Shown here: positions 5,489 through 14,107 of the stretch, piece by piece
How positions within the stretch are numbered: position 1 is the first letter of the stretch
Layout of the letters: every line of letters starts with the position of its first letter
DNA from: GCA-002780795 sp964545385
GTDB lineage: Bacteria; Patescibacteriota; Microgenomatia; UBA1406; GWC2-37-13
DNA length: 44,818 nucleotides
Assembly: GCA_964545385.1 (NCBI GenBank)
Contig: CAZJFG010000006.1
Location: 1-44,818 of the forward strand
Reading direction: 5' to 3'
Notes under the pieces: model-generated
The model's input: the letters and a program-made list of their open reading frames with translations, nothing else
Told to the model about the DNA's origin: nothing
Databases searched by the model: none
Translations under genes and position numbers: made by a program

Positions 5489-7762
5489 ATGCGACTTGGT
5501 CGTTTTGTTTTGTGGTATAAAATATCCAAAACTGGAAAAACAAAGAAATTATCCACTACTTTCTTATTGTTCTTAATTCTTTCTATCAAATTTTTCCTTC
5601 AGGCAAAACCTTTATCTGTTCAGGCTTCAGGTGAATCATGGCTAACTGGATATAGTTATAGAAAACAAATCACCATTGATGCTTCAAAAGTCTCTGACGC
5701 CGATTCGGCTGATTTTACCGATTTTCCGGTCTTGGTTTCTCTCTCTGGTTTATCCGGTATTAACGATAATGGCACTGACATTCGTTTTACGAGCAGTGAT
5801 GGAAAAACTTTATTGGCAAGAGAGATTGAGTCTTATTCTTCGGGTATACTCGTCGCTTGGGTGAAAATTCCCACCCTTGATTACAATGACAACATGGTTT
5901 TTTATATGTATTACGGTAATACTGATGCCACTGAACCGGCCGCTGATTCGACTTATGGTTCTCAAAATGTTTGGGACAGTAATTTTAGAGAGGTTTATCA
6001 TTTTGCAAGTTTAGCCACAATCGGAACTGACTCGGCGGCACTTCAAAATCATGGGGAAAATACCAAAGTTACAGTCACAAGCGGTCTTGCTGGTAATGCG
6101 GGTGCATTTGACGGTAGTGCGTATATTGGCTCTTTCGATCAAACGCTTTCTTCGGCTAGTAATACCCGGAGTATTTGTGCCTGGATATCAACTGCCTTAG
6201 AGACGAGAGAGGGTGTTGTTGGCACTCGCGGAGATGATATTGCCGAAGGCAGCACAGGATTTGTACTTACGGTTAACCGTACTCATCCGGGGAATTTAAC
6301 CTATTTTCATACCGGTCAGGGAGATGCGGGCATACTGGAAGTTGACGGGAACTTGGATAACAGTTGGAATTATGCATGTAGCTCCATATCTAATGGAACA
6401 GCTAAGTTGTATGTGAATGGAAGTCAAATCGGTACAAAGAATACTTTTGTTGCGGATAGACAAAGCCCTGATTTCAACGGCGTTATCGGGGGCGAAAACT
6501 ATGCCAGCGGAGAAGGCTACAAGAGTCTTTTTACCGGAAATATCGACGAGGTGCGCATCTCTTCTTCCGCCCGTTCCGCCGGCTGGATTGCCACAGAGTA
6601 TGCCAACCAGTCTGACCCCACAAATTTTTTGAATATTGGTGGTGAAGATGAGGAACCGACATCTACGCCGACTCCATCTCCTACTCCAACACCAACCTCG
6701 ATTCCAACTTCAACCCCAGCTCCAACAGCGACACCTACCTCGGTCCCGGCGTCTTCTTCTGGTACTTCCTCCTCCTCATCGACCAGTACTCCGAGTGCTC
6801 CGGTCTGTAGTGACAGTAAACCTGCCGGTTCTCCTGATTTATTTAAAATTGATACCGCTAAAGATAGTGCAATATTATACTTCTCGCCTGTTAGTAATAC
6901 TTCTAAATATTACATCAGCTATTCAACCAATTCTTCAGCTGAAGAATATGGAGTGGAAGTAAACTTGGGAAGGGAAGGAGTACAAAACTATACAATAAAT
7001 TTCCTTTCCACCGGAACTACTTATTATTTTAAAGTCAGAGGACAAAATGGCTGTATGCCGGGGAACTGGTCAGATGTTAAATCTGCTACTACTAAATCTG
7101 ATTTTATAAACTATGTAACTACCACCTTGGAAACAATTAAAGAGGAGCTGACTCCTAAAAAGGAATTAAAGGTAATTTCTCAAAATTTAACAGCTAAAAA
7201 ATCAAGCGTTTGTTCTTATACTGTTTCCACCGGAGATTCACTTTGGTCAATTGCAGCTAATAATTTGGGTGATGGATATAAATTTACTGACATTAAGGAA
7301 CTCAATAACCTTGTCAGCAGTTCTTTGTCTGCCGGTCAGGAGTTGAAACTTCCTTGCAATAAGGAAGAAGAAGCGATTACCCAGGCTAAAGAGGAAGTAA
7401 AACAGGAAGGAATTAACCTAAATGTTTTAGTAAAAGACAATAACAACAAGCCATTGGAAGGAGTAACCGTTACTCTTCACTCCAAAGTTCAGACTACTAA
7501 AACGGATCAAGAGGGAATCGCCCACTTTACCAATGTTGAACCAGGAGGACATAAGGTAAACCTGGCCTATAACGAATATAATGGCGAACAGACGCTTAAT
7601 GTTGATGGTAAAAACAAAGAACAGACTTTAACTTTGCAAGTACAAATGAATAGTGGTTTTTCTTCTCCTTTAGTGATTAGTGTTATTGGTATTATGGGAG
7701 GAATTATTTTGATTCTTTTCTTTTTTCTATTTAGAAAGAAGGCTGTCCAAAGAACAAATTAG
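5489..7762 (+). CDS. Large modular cell-surface protein (DUF2341, LamG, Fn3, LysM, anchor)
   Basis: 757 residues: signal peptide with a long basic start (about 1-47, ending VQASG); DUF2341-like beta domain (about 56-150, YRKQITID...FYMYYGN); LamG/concanavalin-like domain (about 165-385, AFDGSAYIG...GNIDEVRISSSARS); Thr/Pro/Ser linker (about 388-440); Fn3 domain (about 445-540); LysM (about 572-622, YTVSTGDSLWSIA...LSAGQELKLPC); a carboxypeptidase-regulatory-like beta domain (about 645-715); a final transmembrane helix and RKK tail. LysM suggests peptidoglycan binding and LamG suggests glycan or protein binding, so it may act in adhesion. The TATAAT at 5481-5486 lies too close to the ATG, so the true start may be slightly downstream. 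Confidence 0.85.
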   Translation: MRLGRFVLWYKISKTGKTKKLSTTFLLFLILSIKFFLQAKPLSVQASGESWLTGYSYRKQITIDASKVSDADSADFTDFPVLVSLSGLSGINDNGTDIRFTSSDGKTLLAREIESYSSGILVAWVKIPTLDYNDNMVFYMYYGNTDATEPAADSTYGSQNVWDSNFREVYHFASLATIGTDSAALQNHGENTKVTVTSGLAGNAGAFDGSAYIGSFDQTLSSASNTRSICAWISTALETREGVVGTRGDDIAEGSTGFVLTVNRTHPGNLTYFHTGQGDAGILEVDGNLDNSWNYACSSISNGTAKLYVNGSQIGTKNTFVADRQSPDFNGVIGGENYASGEGYKSLFTGNIDEVRISSSARSAGWIATEYANQSDPTNFLNIGGEDEEPTSTPTPSPTPTPTSIPTSTPAPTATPTSVPASSSGTSSSSSTSTPSAPVCSDSKPAGSPDLFKIDTAKDSAILYFSPVSNTSKYYISYSTNSSAEEYGVEVNLGREGVQNYTINFLSTGTTYYFKVRGQNGCMPGNWSDVKSATTKSDFINYVTTTLETIKEELTPKKELKVISQNLTAKKSSVCSYTVSTGDSLWSIAANNLGDGYKFTDIKELNNLVSSSLSAGQELKLPCNKEEEAITQAKEEVKQEGINLNVLVKDNNNKPLEGVTVTLHSKVQTTKTDQEGIAHFTNVEPGGHKVNLAYNEYNGEQTLNVDGKNKEQTLTLQVQMNSGFSSPLVISVIGIMGGIILILFFFLFRKKAVQRTN

Positions 7763-7839
7763 TTTATTCTAGGTAGCTAAAGTCAGGGAGGGCTTACATA
7801 GGACAAGAAATAATCGAGTTTCTTTATCAATAAGTAAAA

Positions 7840-7998
7840 TCAAACAGCAGCAACTCTTGATAAAATTCTGATTTCGTTCAATCTATTTCTGGCTTGTTCA
7901 GCCCATACAGGATTCTGAAAAGCCTTGATAATTGAATTCAAACTGGTGGTCAGTGCAAAACTAGGATTACGGAGCCGTAAGCCTGGATTCTTCTCCCA
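7840..7998 (-). pseudogene. Possible 3' remnant of an unknown gene
   Basis: The 308-bp gap 7763-8070 holds an open minus-strand frame of 52 codons with no start codon. It reads from WEKNPGLRLRNPSFALTTS to NPVWAEQARNRLNEIRILS and then RVAAV stop. The composition looks protein-like and the frame is closed upstream by TAG, so it may be the eroded end of a lost gene. I cannot name the family. The rest of the gap shows nothing but a possible promoter near 8010-8060. Confidence 0.3.
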
Positions 7999-8070
7999 CT
8001 ACTTAGTGATATAATTATCTATGTTGTTTTAGAGAAACTGATTAAAATTTAAATAAAAGATTCAGGCAGT

Positions 8071-8490
8071 ATGAAAATAAAAAAGAATCTGCGTTGGGTT
8101 TTGGGATATCTGATTATCGATATCATTTGTGTCGGCATGGGTATGGGAGTGCCATTTTTTAATATCCTTCTGGGTTTTCCCTTGGGATGGTTTTTGGCTC
8201 ATAAATTTGCCGATGGCCAAAAAGTTTTTAATTATTCGCTTCTTGCCTCAGCCTTTACTTTTTTATTCATGTTGATTATTTGGTCATTGGCCACACTGAC
8301 ATATCTTTCCGGCCCCGCAAAGGATATTGCTAATTTTGGAGAGCCCTATATCCTTTTTTCTCCAGTTGCCAGCTTTTATGGTTGGTTAGCTCTGATGGTT
8401 TTTATTTCGCCCTTCCTACAACTTTTAACAACTATTTTTGCTGCTTATTTAACCCTTCTTGCCAAAAAGCGCTCGTTAGGAAACCGATAG
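8071..8490 (+). CDS. Four-helix membrane protein, unknown function
   Basis: 139 residues with four predicted transmembrane segments (about 10-28, 30-45, 54-77 and 100-132) and a short basic tail. The Gly/Met-rich first pair (CVGMGMGVPFFNILLGFPLGW) is unusual but not diagnostic. No signal peptide cleavage site or catalytic motif is visible. Its last 15 nt overlap an antisense fragment that encodes the W-motif described at 8476. Confidence 0.6.
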   Translation: MKIKKNLRWVLGYLIIDIICVGMGMGVPFFNILLGFPLGWFLAHKFADGQKVFNYSLLASAFTFLFMLIIWSLATLTYLSGPAKDIANFGEPYILFSPVASFYGWLALMVFISPFLQLLTTIFAAYLTLLAKKRSLGNR

Positions 8491-8589
8491 AAATCTTTGA
8501 ACTTCCTTTACTGTCCATTCTGGGTATTCCAGTTCGGTTGCCCAGTCGGTGTGGTGATAATCATACCATCGTTCAAGCCATTGTTTTTT
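8476..8589 (-). pseudogene. Fragment carrying the W-motif (copy A)
   Basis: A start-less open frame of 37 codons on the minus strand that encodes QWLERWYDYHHTDW, then ELEYPEWTVKEVQRFL. It closely matches two other stretches at 36894-37016 and 37028-37141. At the DNA level it shares GAACGATGGTATGATT exactly with the copy at 37028. The upstream side is closed by TAA next to an A8 tract, so it is probably the last piece of a lost gene. Family unknown. Confidence 0.5.
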
Positions 8590-8627
8590 TTAAGAAATTT
8601 AATTTTCTAGAGTATTTTGTTTCTTTT

Positions 8628-8633
8628 TATAAT
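8628..8633 (+). promoter_or_regulatory. -10 box for the gene at 8664
   Basis: TATAAT 30 nt before the TTG start. Unlike the leaderless genes in this window, it leaves a leader of about 24 nt that contains a strong Shine-Dalgarno sequence (AGGAGGTGA, 8649-8657). Confidence 0.5.
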
Positions 8634-8663
8634 ATACTAAAAAGAAGAAGGAGGTGAGCAACG

Positions 8664-8897
8664 TTGGAAAATCCAATTAAAGAAACAGTCAAAAATATTA
8701 TTACCTTAAGCATGATCCAGGGAATTATTTTTCTCATTTTGGGTATTCTTATTGCTATCAATCCTAAAATTTTGCTTTATTTTGTTGTCGCCGCTTTTAT
8801 TATTACAGGAATAAGTTGCTTGTTTTATAGTTTCAAGATTAAAAGCTATTATCGGCGAGCAGAAAAATTTTGGAAAAAATTAGCAGTAGAAATTTAA
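8664..8897 (+). CDS. Small two-helix membrane protein, TTG start
   Basis: 77 residues with two hydrophobic segments (about 12-34 and 38-58) and a basic C-terminal helix (SYYRRAEKFWKKL). The start is TTG, fixed by a near-perfect Shine-Dalgarno sequence 6 nt upstream; there is no ATG alternative. Combining a weak start codon with a strong ribosome site suggests tuned translation. It resembles small HdeD/DUF308-like two-helix proteins in layout, but similarity is too weak to assign. Confidence 0.6.
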   Translation: MENPIKETVKNIITLSMIQGIIFLILGILIAINPKILLYFVVAAFIITGISCLFYSFKIKSYYRRAEKFWKKLAVEI

Positions 8898-8954
8898 TTA
8901 AAAAACCCGGAGATAAAATAATTTTAATACCTTAGAGGTATAAATTAGATTGTG

Positions 8955-8985
8955 TTGACTTTTTTTTAAGTACTTTGACCATAAT
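8955..8985 (+). promoter_or_regulatory. Promoter with -35 and -10 for the gene at 8992
   Basis: TTGACT at 8955-8960 and CATAAT at 8980-8985, separated by 19 bp. The -10 box ends 6 nt before the ATG. This is one of the clearest leaderless-type promoters in the window because both elements are visible. Confidence 0.6.
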
Positions 8986-8991
8986 TAATTT

Positions 8992-9297
8992 ATGTCGAAG
9001 AATCCTCTCATTAACGCTTTAAGTGCTTCAGCTTATATAGTCCTTGTTGTGACAGTGATGACTTTCGTGACCCAACCTCTAAAAGACAAGCCTGATACTT
9101 TCGGCGCTCCAATCATAGTATTGTTTGTGCTTACCCTCTCAGTAGCAGTAATGGCATATTTATTTTTTTATCAACCGGTTCTTTTTTTTATTGAGGGAAA
9201 GAAAAAAGAAGCCGTGAACTTATTTATAAAAACCGTTGGCGTTTTTGGAGCGGTTACGTTTGTAGTTTTGATACTCCTTTTTTCAGGTTTGATTTAA
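8992..9297 (+). CDS. Three-helix membrane protein, unknown function
   Basis: 101 residues, three transmembrane helices (about 10-28, 40-62 and 76-99) with a charged loop FIEGKKKEAVNLF between helices two and three. I know this general type from other CPR genomes as a conserved hypothetical, without a function. A consensus-like promoter gives a predicted leaderless message. Its end lies 31 nt from the convergent membrane glycosyltransferase-like gene. Confidence 0.65.
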   Translation: MSKNPLINALSASAYIVLVVTVMTFVTQPLKDKPDTFGAPIIVLFVLTLSVAVMAYLFFYQPVLFFIEGKKKEAVNLFIKTVGVFGAVTFVVLILLFSGLI

Positions 9298-9328
9298 TTA
9301 AACAGATTTAACACTTTAGAGAGTGTTA

Positions 9329-11026
9329 TCAACATGTGAGTTTCTTTTTTAAAAAAAATAATGCGCCGGTAAGCCAAAGATAACAATAAAGTTGTGACAA
9401 AAAGGAAATATAGGCGGTTTGATGTAAAAAATAATTTATTTTATTGTAGGCAAACTGAGTTATTTTATCAAGAGAATTAAGATGACTACGTGACAGGAAA
9501 TACCGTACTTGGACATTACCGGTGAGATCAATTGTCAGGTAGTTTTCTCTTGTGGGAATATCGGTAAAAATCGAAACTTCATATTCTTTGCCAAGACTAT
9601 CTGAGATAATAGGAAAGCCCAAAAGGATTCCTTCGCCCGTAAGCCCAATACTTAAATCTCTTGTTTCTTGATAGCTATTTCCAGAGTTTTTGACCTCTTT
9701 TATTTTTGCGCTTACCGTATAATGTTTTTCTAAAAAGTTTTCACTTGTCCTGTCGGTTAAGAAGGGAATTGTAACGTAACCAAGATTATTTTGTTTGGCA
9801 ATGAATCGACCTTTTATTACAACGCCGGAAGTTAATGCCTTTTTTGATTTTTCCCCGGAATAGGAAAAAACCCGGCTTGCGGGCTCAAGCGATTGCATAA
9901 ACCATAAATTTTTTCTTTCCGTTGTAAGAATTTCTTTGCCAAGAGTAAAAAAAACAGGAAAAGTTTTGGCCATTAAAATTACTAAGAAGACAAAACAAAT
10001 AATGCGGATTGATTTATCAAATAGAGGTAAATATTTTTTTATAAAAATAAGCCACGATAGTTGAAAAGCCAGAATTAATGTTGTTTGCAGTTTTAATGTA
10101 TGGAAAATAATATTTTGAAGAGCAACTGTCGTGAATAAAATTCCAACCAGAGGGTCCAATACCGCATAAGAAACCAAAGGGATTGCCAAATACTGGCTAC
10201 CGCTATTTGTCAAAACCATCATGAAAACAAGAAGATAATAGAAGCCTTGTTGGGTAATTTTTTCTTTTCTTAACAGGAAACCAAAAGGAATGATCAAGAA
10301 AAGAATAATAAGCGGTGTCATAAAAAATGTTTTTGGCAAAAAAGCGTAAAGGAGGTCTCTTTGACTCATAAAAACATTATTAATTATTCCCAAAAATGCT
10401 TTTTGAGAAAAAGAAAAAGGTATAAATGAGATAAAAAAAACAAGATAAGGAATAAAACTTAACAAGCGTTGTTTTCTATTTTTTGAAGAAAAAAAAAGCC
10501 AGAGCGGAAAAAACAGAAAAACATGTTTGACGGCAAAAGAAAGACCCAAAATAAAATAACCCTTAAGTCTTGATCGATATTTCTCAATGATTTTGAATGA
10601 GTATAGGGCAATGGCAATGCTTATATTGTCAAATTGATTATGAAAACCGCTGGTATAGATTGATACCGGATTAAATAAAAACCAAAAAAAAGCAAAATAA
10701 CCAATATATTCATAAAGTAACAAAGTGATGGCGATATCAGCCAAAGAAAGAGAAAAAATTATTAACAATCTAAAAACAAACCAGTTGTTATAAAACAAAA
10801 GAGAAACTTTTTTAAAAATTCCGAGGATAATTGCCCAGATTGGACCGTAACTATATCGGGTAGTTTCTGCAAAAACATTTTTTCCCTGGGCGACAATTGT
10901 CCCGACATCACGCCACGAACCATAATCAAAGTTAAACCCCATTCTGGAGACAAAAATACGCAGTCCGACTGCCAAACAAAAAAAACTAAAAAAAAGAATT
11001 TTTTTGCGACTAACTCTTAAACTCAT
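9329..11026 (-). CDS. Polytopic GT-C/GT87-like membrane glycosyltransferase
   Basis: 565 residues. About ten transmembrane helices follow an N-terminal anchor, with FNFDYGSWRDVG in the first outer loop, where GT-C enzymes hold catalytic acidic residues, and later YSYGPIW, FNPVSIYTSGFHNQFDN and FAVKHVFLFFPLW segments like those of mannosyl- and glucosyltransferases of the ALG/GT87 type. Residues of about 385-530 form a soluble extracytoplasmic beta-rich domain, followed by a final helix. It probably transfers sugar from a polyprenyl phosphate donor on the outer face. The gene begins 1 nt after the end of the upstream gene at 11028, so the two form an operon. Confidence 0.65.
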   Translation of the reverse strand: MSLRVSRKKILFFSFFCLAVGLRIFVSRMGFNFDYGSWRDVGTIVAQGKNVFAETTRYSYGPIWAIILGIFKKVSLLFYNNWFVFRLLIIFSLSLADIAITLLLYEYIGYFAFFWFLFNPVSIYTSGFHNQFDNISIAIALYSFKIIEKYRSRLKGYFILGLSFAVKHVFLFFPLWLFFSSKNRKQRLLSFIPYLVFFISFIPFSFSQKAFLGIINNVFMSQRDLLYAFLPKTFFMTPLIILFLIIPFGFLLRKEKITQQGFYYLLVFMMVLTNSGSQYLAIPLVSYAVLDPLVGILFTTVALQNIIFHTLKLQTTLILAFQLSWLIFIKKYLPLFDKSIRIICFVFLVILMAKTFPVFFTLGKEILTTERKNLWFMQSLEPASRVFSYSGEKSKKALTSGVVIKGRFIAKQNNLGYVTIPFLTDRTSENFLEKHYTVSAKIKEVKNSGNSYQETRDLSIGLTGEGILLGFPIISDSLGKEYEVSIFTDIPTRENYLTIDLTGNVQVRYFLSRSHLNSLDKITQFAYNKINYFLHQTAYISFLSQLYCYLWLTGALFFLKKKLTC

Positions 11027-11027
11027 T

Positions 11028-12182
11028 TTAATTAATTATAAACGTAAGATATAGATATATAGCAGAAAGATAATGATGGCAGATATCTATTCTCTGTGTC
11101 TGACAATTATAATCATAGCACAACCCTCCTTTGACTTGGCTAAAATTAGAGTTCCTTTCGGATATTGGCCCATTAACCTGGAGAGACATGAGATAAATCA
11201 ATGATTTTTCTATAAAAGATCTTAAACTTAAAAAATATTGATAATCGATATTTTTTGCTACCCATGCCGTATGAGTAAGACCTTCCAGAAATACAGCCAG
11301 ATTACCTCTAGGAAAATTTTTGTTTTCTCCTTTTAAGAAAGAGTTAATATTATCGCCCGAATTCTTGAAATATTGATCGGTCTGTTTTTTCATAAATAAC
11401 CAATAATCTATTTTTCGCGTCTCTTTGTAAAGGTAAGAAAAACCAGCCATTCCCCAAGGATAAAAAGATAGGTTAAAACCCTTGTCGTCGTACTTGTGGA
11501 TAAAATAAACAGCGGCTTTTTCTGCTGCGTTTAAATATGATTTATTTTGACTTAATAAGTACATCCTGATAAGGGCATAAAAAGATTCACCGTTGTTGTA
11601 ATCCGATTCAATACCGGGAAATTCTTGAATGAAACCACCGGTTATTGTTTGAGTTGAAACTAAATATTGAGCTAATTGATTAGCAAAATTCCAGTATTTT
11701 TCTTTGTTTTTTTCACTTGCTTCCATGTATTCGATCAAAGCCAAAAGGAGAAGGGCCGAAGCATTACTTTTTTTTTCTTGTTCATAAACAACAGCGGCAC
11801 CTGATAAAGGAAAGGATTGTTGTTTTGTAAAATTTTTAAAAAAATCGAAGCCTTTTTCCAAAACTCCTTTTATCTTTGGATCTTTATTCTTTTTATAAAG
11901 TTGAGCCAGAGAATATAAGGAACCTGCCTGTCGGACAATATTGTAACCATGAATTTTTTTACCGGTTACGACATTTCTTTTGTAAACAAAATCTCCATTT
12001 TTTGTTTGATTTTCGAGAAACCATTTCCCTTGAAATTCAAGTGAAGTTTCTAAATTTTTTTTAAACTGGATTTTTTGATATGTAAAAAATATATTTTTTC
12101 CAATAAACTGTCCAGAAACAACGGCAAAAATGAAAAGAACGAAATAAATAAAAAAAAGAAATACCTGTCCTTTTTTTATCAT
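11028..12182 (-). CDS. Membrane-anchored (alpha/alpha) toroid protein, glycan-active enzyme-like
   Basis: 384 residues: signal anchor (about 7-27) and then a repeated helix-hairpin pattern with aromatic-rich linkers (GDFVYKRNV...GYNIVRQAGSLYSLAQLY, NASALLLLALIEYMEA, NNGESFYALIRMYLLS, WGMAGFSYLYKE, LEGLTHTAWVAKN). This is the layout of (alpha/alpha)6 barrel enzymes such as glycoside hydrolases and uronyl epimerases. No single catalytic motif can be named. It sits directly upstream of a GT-C-type gene, which fits surface polysaccharide metabolism. A TATAAT lies 9 nt before the ATG. Confidence 0.6.
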   Translation of the reverse strand: MIKKGQVFLFFIYFVLFIFAVVSGQFIGKNIFFTYQKIQFKKNLETSLEFQGKWFLENQTKNGDFVYKRNVVTGKKIHGYNIVRQAGSLYSLAQLYKKNKDPKIKGVLEKGFDFFKNFTKQQSFPLSGAAVVYEQEKKSNASALLLLALIEYMEASEKNKEKYWNFANQLAQYLVSTQTITGGFIQEFPGIESDYNNGESFYALIRMYLLSQNKSYLNAAEKAAVYFIHKYDDKGFNLSFYPWGMAGFSYLYKETRKIDYWLFMKKQTDQYFKNSGDNINSFLKGENKNFPRGNLAVFLEGLTHTAWVAKNIDYQYFLSLRSFIEKSLIYLMSLQVNGPISERNSNFSQVKGGLCYDYNCQTQRIDICHHYLSAIYLYLTFIIN

Positions 12183-12244
12183 ACAAACTAAATTATAAAA
12201 GAATAAACCTCGGCAAAGTTAAAACAATTTAGTATCGTGTTTGA

Positions 12245-12835
12245 TTATTCAGAATTAGTTGGTATAGGAGGTCTCTTCTGACTCTGTGGTCCATTTCCTT
12301 CGGGGTCACCATTATTGCCCATTGGTGGGGCCATCGTTACGTATTTTTCATCGATTCCCTGTTCCTTAGCCCAAGCTTTCAGTTCCTCCATCATATCTTC
12401 CATTTTGGCTTTACGTTTTTCTTCTGTCAGATCTTTCAAACTTTCTAGGTTGTATTTCTCCTTTAATGTTTTTAGTTCGGCAAGAATGGCGGTTTTTTGG
12501 GCTTCTGTTATTTTTCCTTCTTTGGCAAGTTGAGTAAGTCTTTCTTCATCGGTTTGTTGTTTTTGATTTTTTCCGTTTTTTGGAAGGTTGCCACTTGGAA
12601 TGGGCATGGGTGTACTGTCGGCCGGAGGGGTGAGTTTTGTTTCGGGAGTATCGGTTTTATTTCCTTGATTTTTATCCTTTTCAAAACCGAATTTCTTCAT
12701 GACTTTATGGAAAAAGCTCATAAAAAAATTTTCTTTCACCGGGTAATTTCTTTGAGCATAAACTGGTGAAAGACTCATCAGGTTTCCAATAATTGACACA
12801 ATTGCCAGATAGGTGAGTATTTTTTTATTTTTCAT
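12245..12835 (-). CDS. Secreted protein with DUF2680-like helical region
   Basis: 196 residues with a clear signal peptide (about 1-27, SPVYAQ), a basic helix, a Pro/Thr/Lys linker, then a charged helical pair (EERLTQLAKEGKITEAQKT... and LTEEKRKAKMEDMMEELKAWAKEQGID) that resembles DUF2680/YckD-type segments. The tail is rich in Pro, Gly and Asn. Probably an exported small protein of unknown function. It is the first of three consecutive minus-strand envelope genes. Confidence 0.6.
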   Translation of the reverse strand: MKNKKILTYLAIVSIIGNLMSLSPVYAQRNYPVKENFFMSFFHKVMKKFGFEKDKNQGNKTDTPETKLTPPADSTPMPIPSGNLPKNGKNQKQQTDEERLTQLAKEGKITEAQKTAILAELKTLKEKYNLESLKDLTEEKRKAKMEDMMEELKAWAKEQGIDEKYVTMAPPMGNNGDPEGNGPQSQKRPPIPTNSE

Positions 12836-12980
12836 AGTTAACTTTTTGATAAATTGACAATTTAGTTTTTAATGGTTTATATTATATATTGTTTCTGATA
12901 AAAGGCTGAAATTTAATAAGATAGATTTTTATTATAATAAGAATTATTGGCAATAAAATTTTTGTAGTTTCCGAAGGAAA

Positions 12981-13304
12981 ATGAAAAAAAATCAAACTAA
13001 CATGAAAAAAATATTTTACTGGTTGCCAAGAGGTTTGGCGATTTTATTTATTGTTTTTATCAGTCTTTTTGCTTTGGATGTTTTTTCGGAAAAAAACTGG
13101 CCCTTGGCCCTTTTAGCGCATCTTCTCCCTAGTTTTATTTTAATTATTTTAACTGTAATTGCCTGGAAAAACGAGCTTTTGGGCGGTATTTTGTTTCTTT
13201 TTTCCACTTTAGTGTTTCTTTTCTTTTTTCATTCAACAGTCATCGTTGTCCCGACTTTTTTGATAGGCGGGCTTTTTTTGTATAATAAATACATATGGAA
13301 ATAA
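12981..13304 (+). CDS. Small four-helix membrane protein
   Basis: 107 residues, about four transmembrane helices, ending NKYIWK. The pattern LPRGLAILFIVFISLFALDVF is one I associate with a conserved small membrane protein of bacteria (DUF7670-like), function unknown. GAAGGAAA just before the ATG can act as a Shine-Dalgarno sequence. Its last 10 nt overlap the start of the SDR gene, and the SDR promoter (TATAAT, 13281-13286) lies inside this gene. Confidence 0.65.
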   Translation: MKKNQTNMKKIFYWLPRGLAILFIVFISLFALDVFSEKNWPLALLAHLLPSFILIILTVIAWKNELLGGILFLFSTLVFLFFFHSTVIVVPTFLIGGLFLYNKYIWK

Positions 13305-14086
13305 TACCCAAAGATAAACTTTTAAATCTTTCAGGAAAAACCGCCATTGTGACCGGTGGTTCAAAAGGAATCGGTTTTGGCATCAGTTTCCGCCTGGCCG
13401 AGGCCGGTGCCAATGTCGTCATCGCCGGTCGCAAACTTGATGAAGCGGAAAAAAAAGCCGGTGAACTGGTCGCCAAAGGATATAAGGTAAAGGCAGTCGC
13501 GGCCGATGTTTCCTGTGAAGACGATGTCAAAAATCTAGTTGCCAAAACCGTTGAGTTTTTTAGCGGAGTGGATATCTTGGTCAACAACGCCGGTATTTTT
13601 CCCTTTGCCCCTCTGGAAAAACTGACAACGGAACTTTTTGATCAGGTCGTCGCTATCAATCTTCGCGGTGTTTTCCTTTGCACCAAATACGTATCTGAGC
13701 AGATGATAAAACAGGGTCGAGGTGGGAAAATAATCAATACGACATCAATCGACGCTTTACACCCTTCATCTGTTGGTCTTTCTCATTACGACGCTTCAAA
13801 ACATGGCGTCTGGGGGTTTACAAAAAATGTAGCTTTGGAACTTGCTCCACATAAGATTTGGGTAAACGCCGTGGCACCGGGCGTGGTGATGACCGAAGGT
13901 GTTGTAAAGTCCCAAGGAGGAATGGGCGAACCTGACAACACCAAAGAAACGCCGATGGAGGTGCCGGCTAAAAGAATGGGGGTACCTGATGACATTGCCA
14001 AAACAGTTCTTTTTTTGGTTTCCGACATGGCGACTTATATCACCGGCAGCCAAATTGTCGTCGATGGCGGCTATTTACTTAAATAA
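13295..14086 (+). CDS. Short-chain dehydrogenase/reductase (SDR)
   Basis: 263 residues with the classical SDR pattern: TGGSKGIG for NAD(P) binding near residue 20, a DV pair after the fifth strand, NNAG near residue 98, catalytic Ser in NTTSIDALH, and YDASK carrying the catalytic Tyr and Lys. The C-terminal end (YITGSQIVVDGGYLL) is typical of the glucose 1-dehydrogenase/FabG-like group. The ADVSCEDDV region suggests no clear NADP marker. The substrate cannot be told. TATAAT ends 8 nt before the ATG. Confidence 0.9.
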   Translation: MEIIPKDKLLNLSGKTAIVTGGSKGIGFGISFRLAEAGANVVIAGRKLDEAEKKAGELVAKGYKVKAVAADVSCEDDVKNLVAKTVEFFSGVDILVNNAGIFPFAPLEKLTTELFDQVVAINLRGVFLCTKYVSEQMIKQGRGGKIINTTSIDALHPSSVGLSHYDASKHGVWGFTKNVALELAPHKIWVNAVAPGVVMTEGVVKSQGGMGEPDNTKETPMEVPAKRMGVPDDIAKTVLFLVSDMATYITGSQIVVDGGYLLK

Positions 14087-14107
14087 GTTTTCAATTCGAT
14101 TAGCCTT

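Noticed and set aside
9311..9330. Hairpin AACACT/AGTGTT after the gene at 8992 as a terminator
   Set aside because: Only six pairs of low GC content and no T-run follow on either strand.
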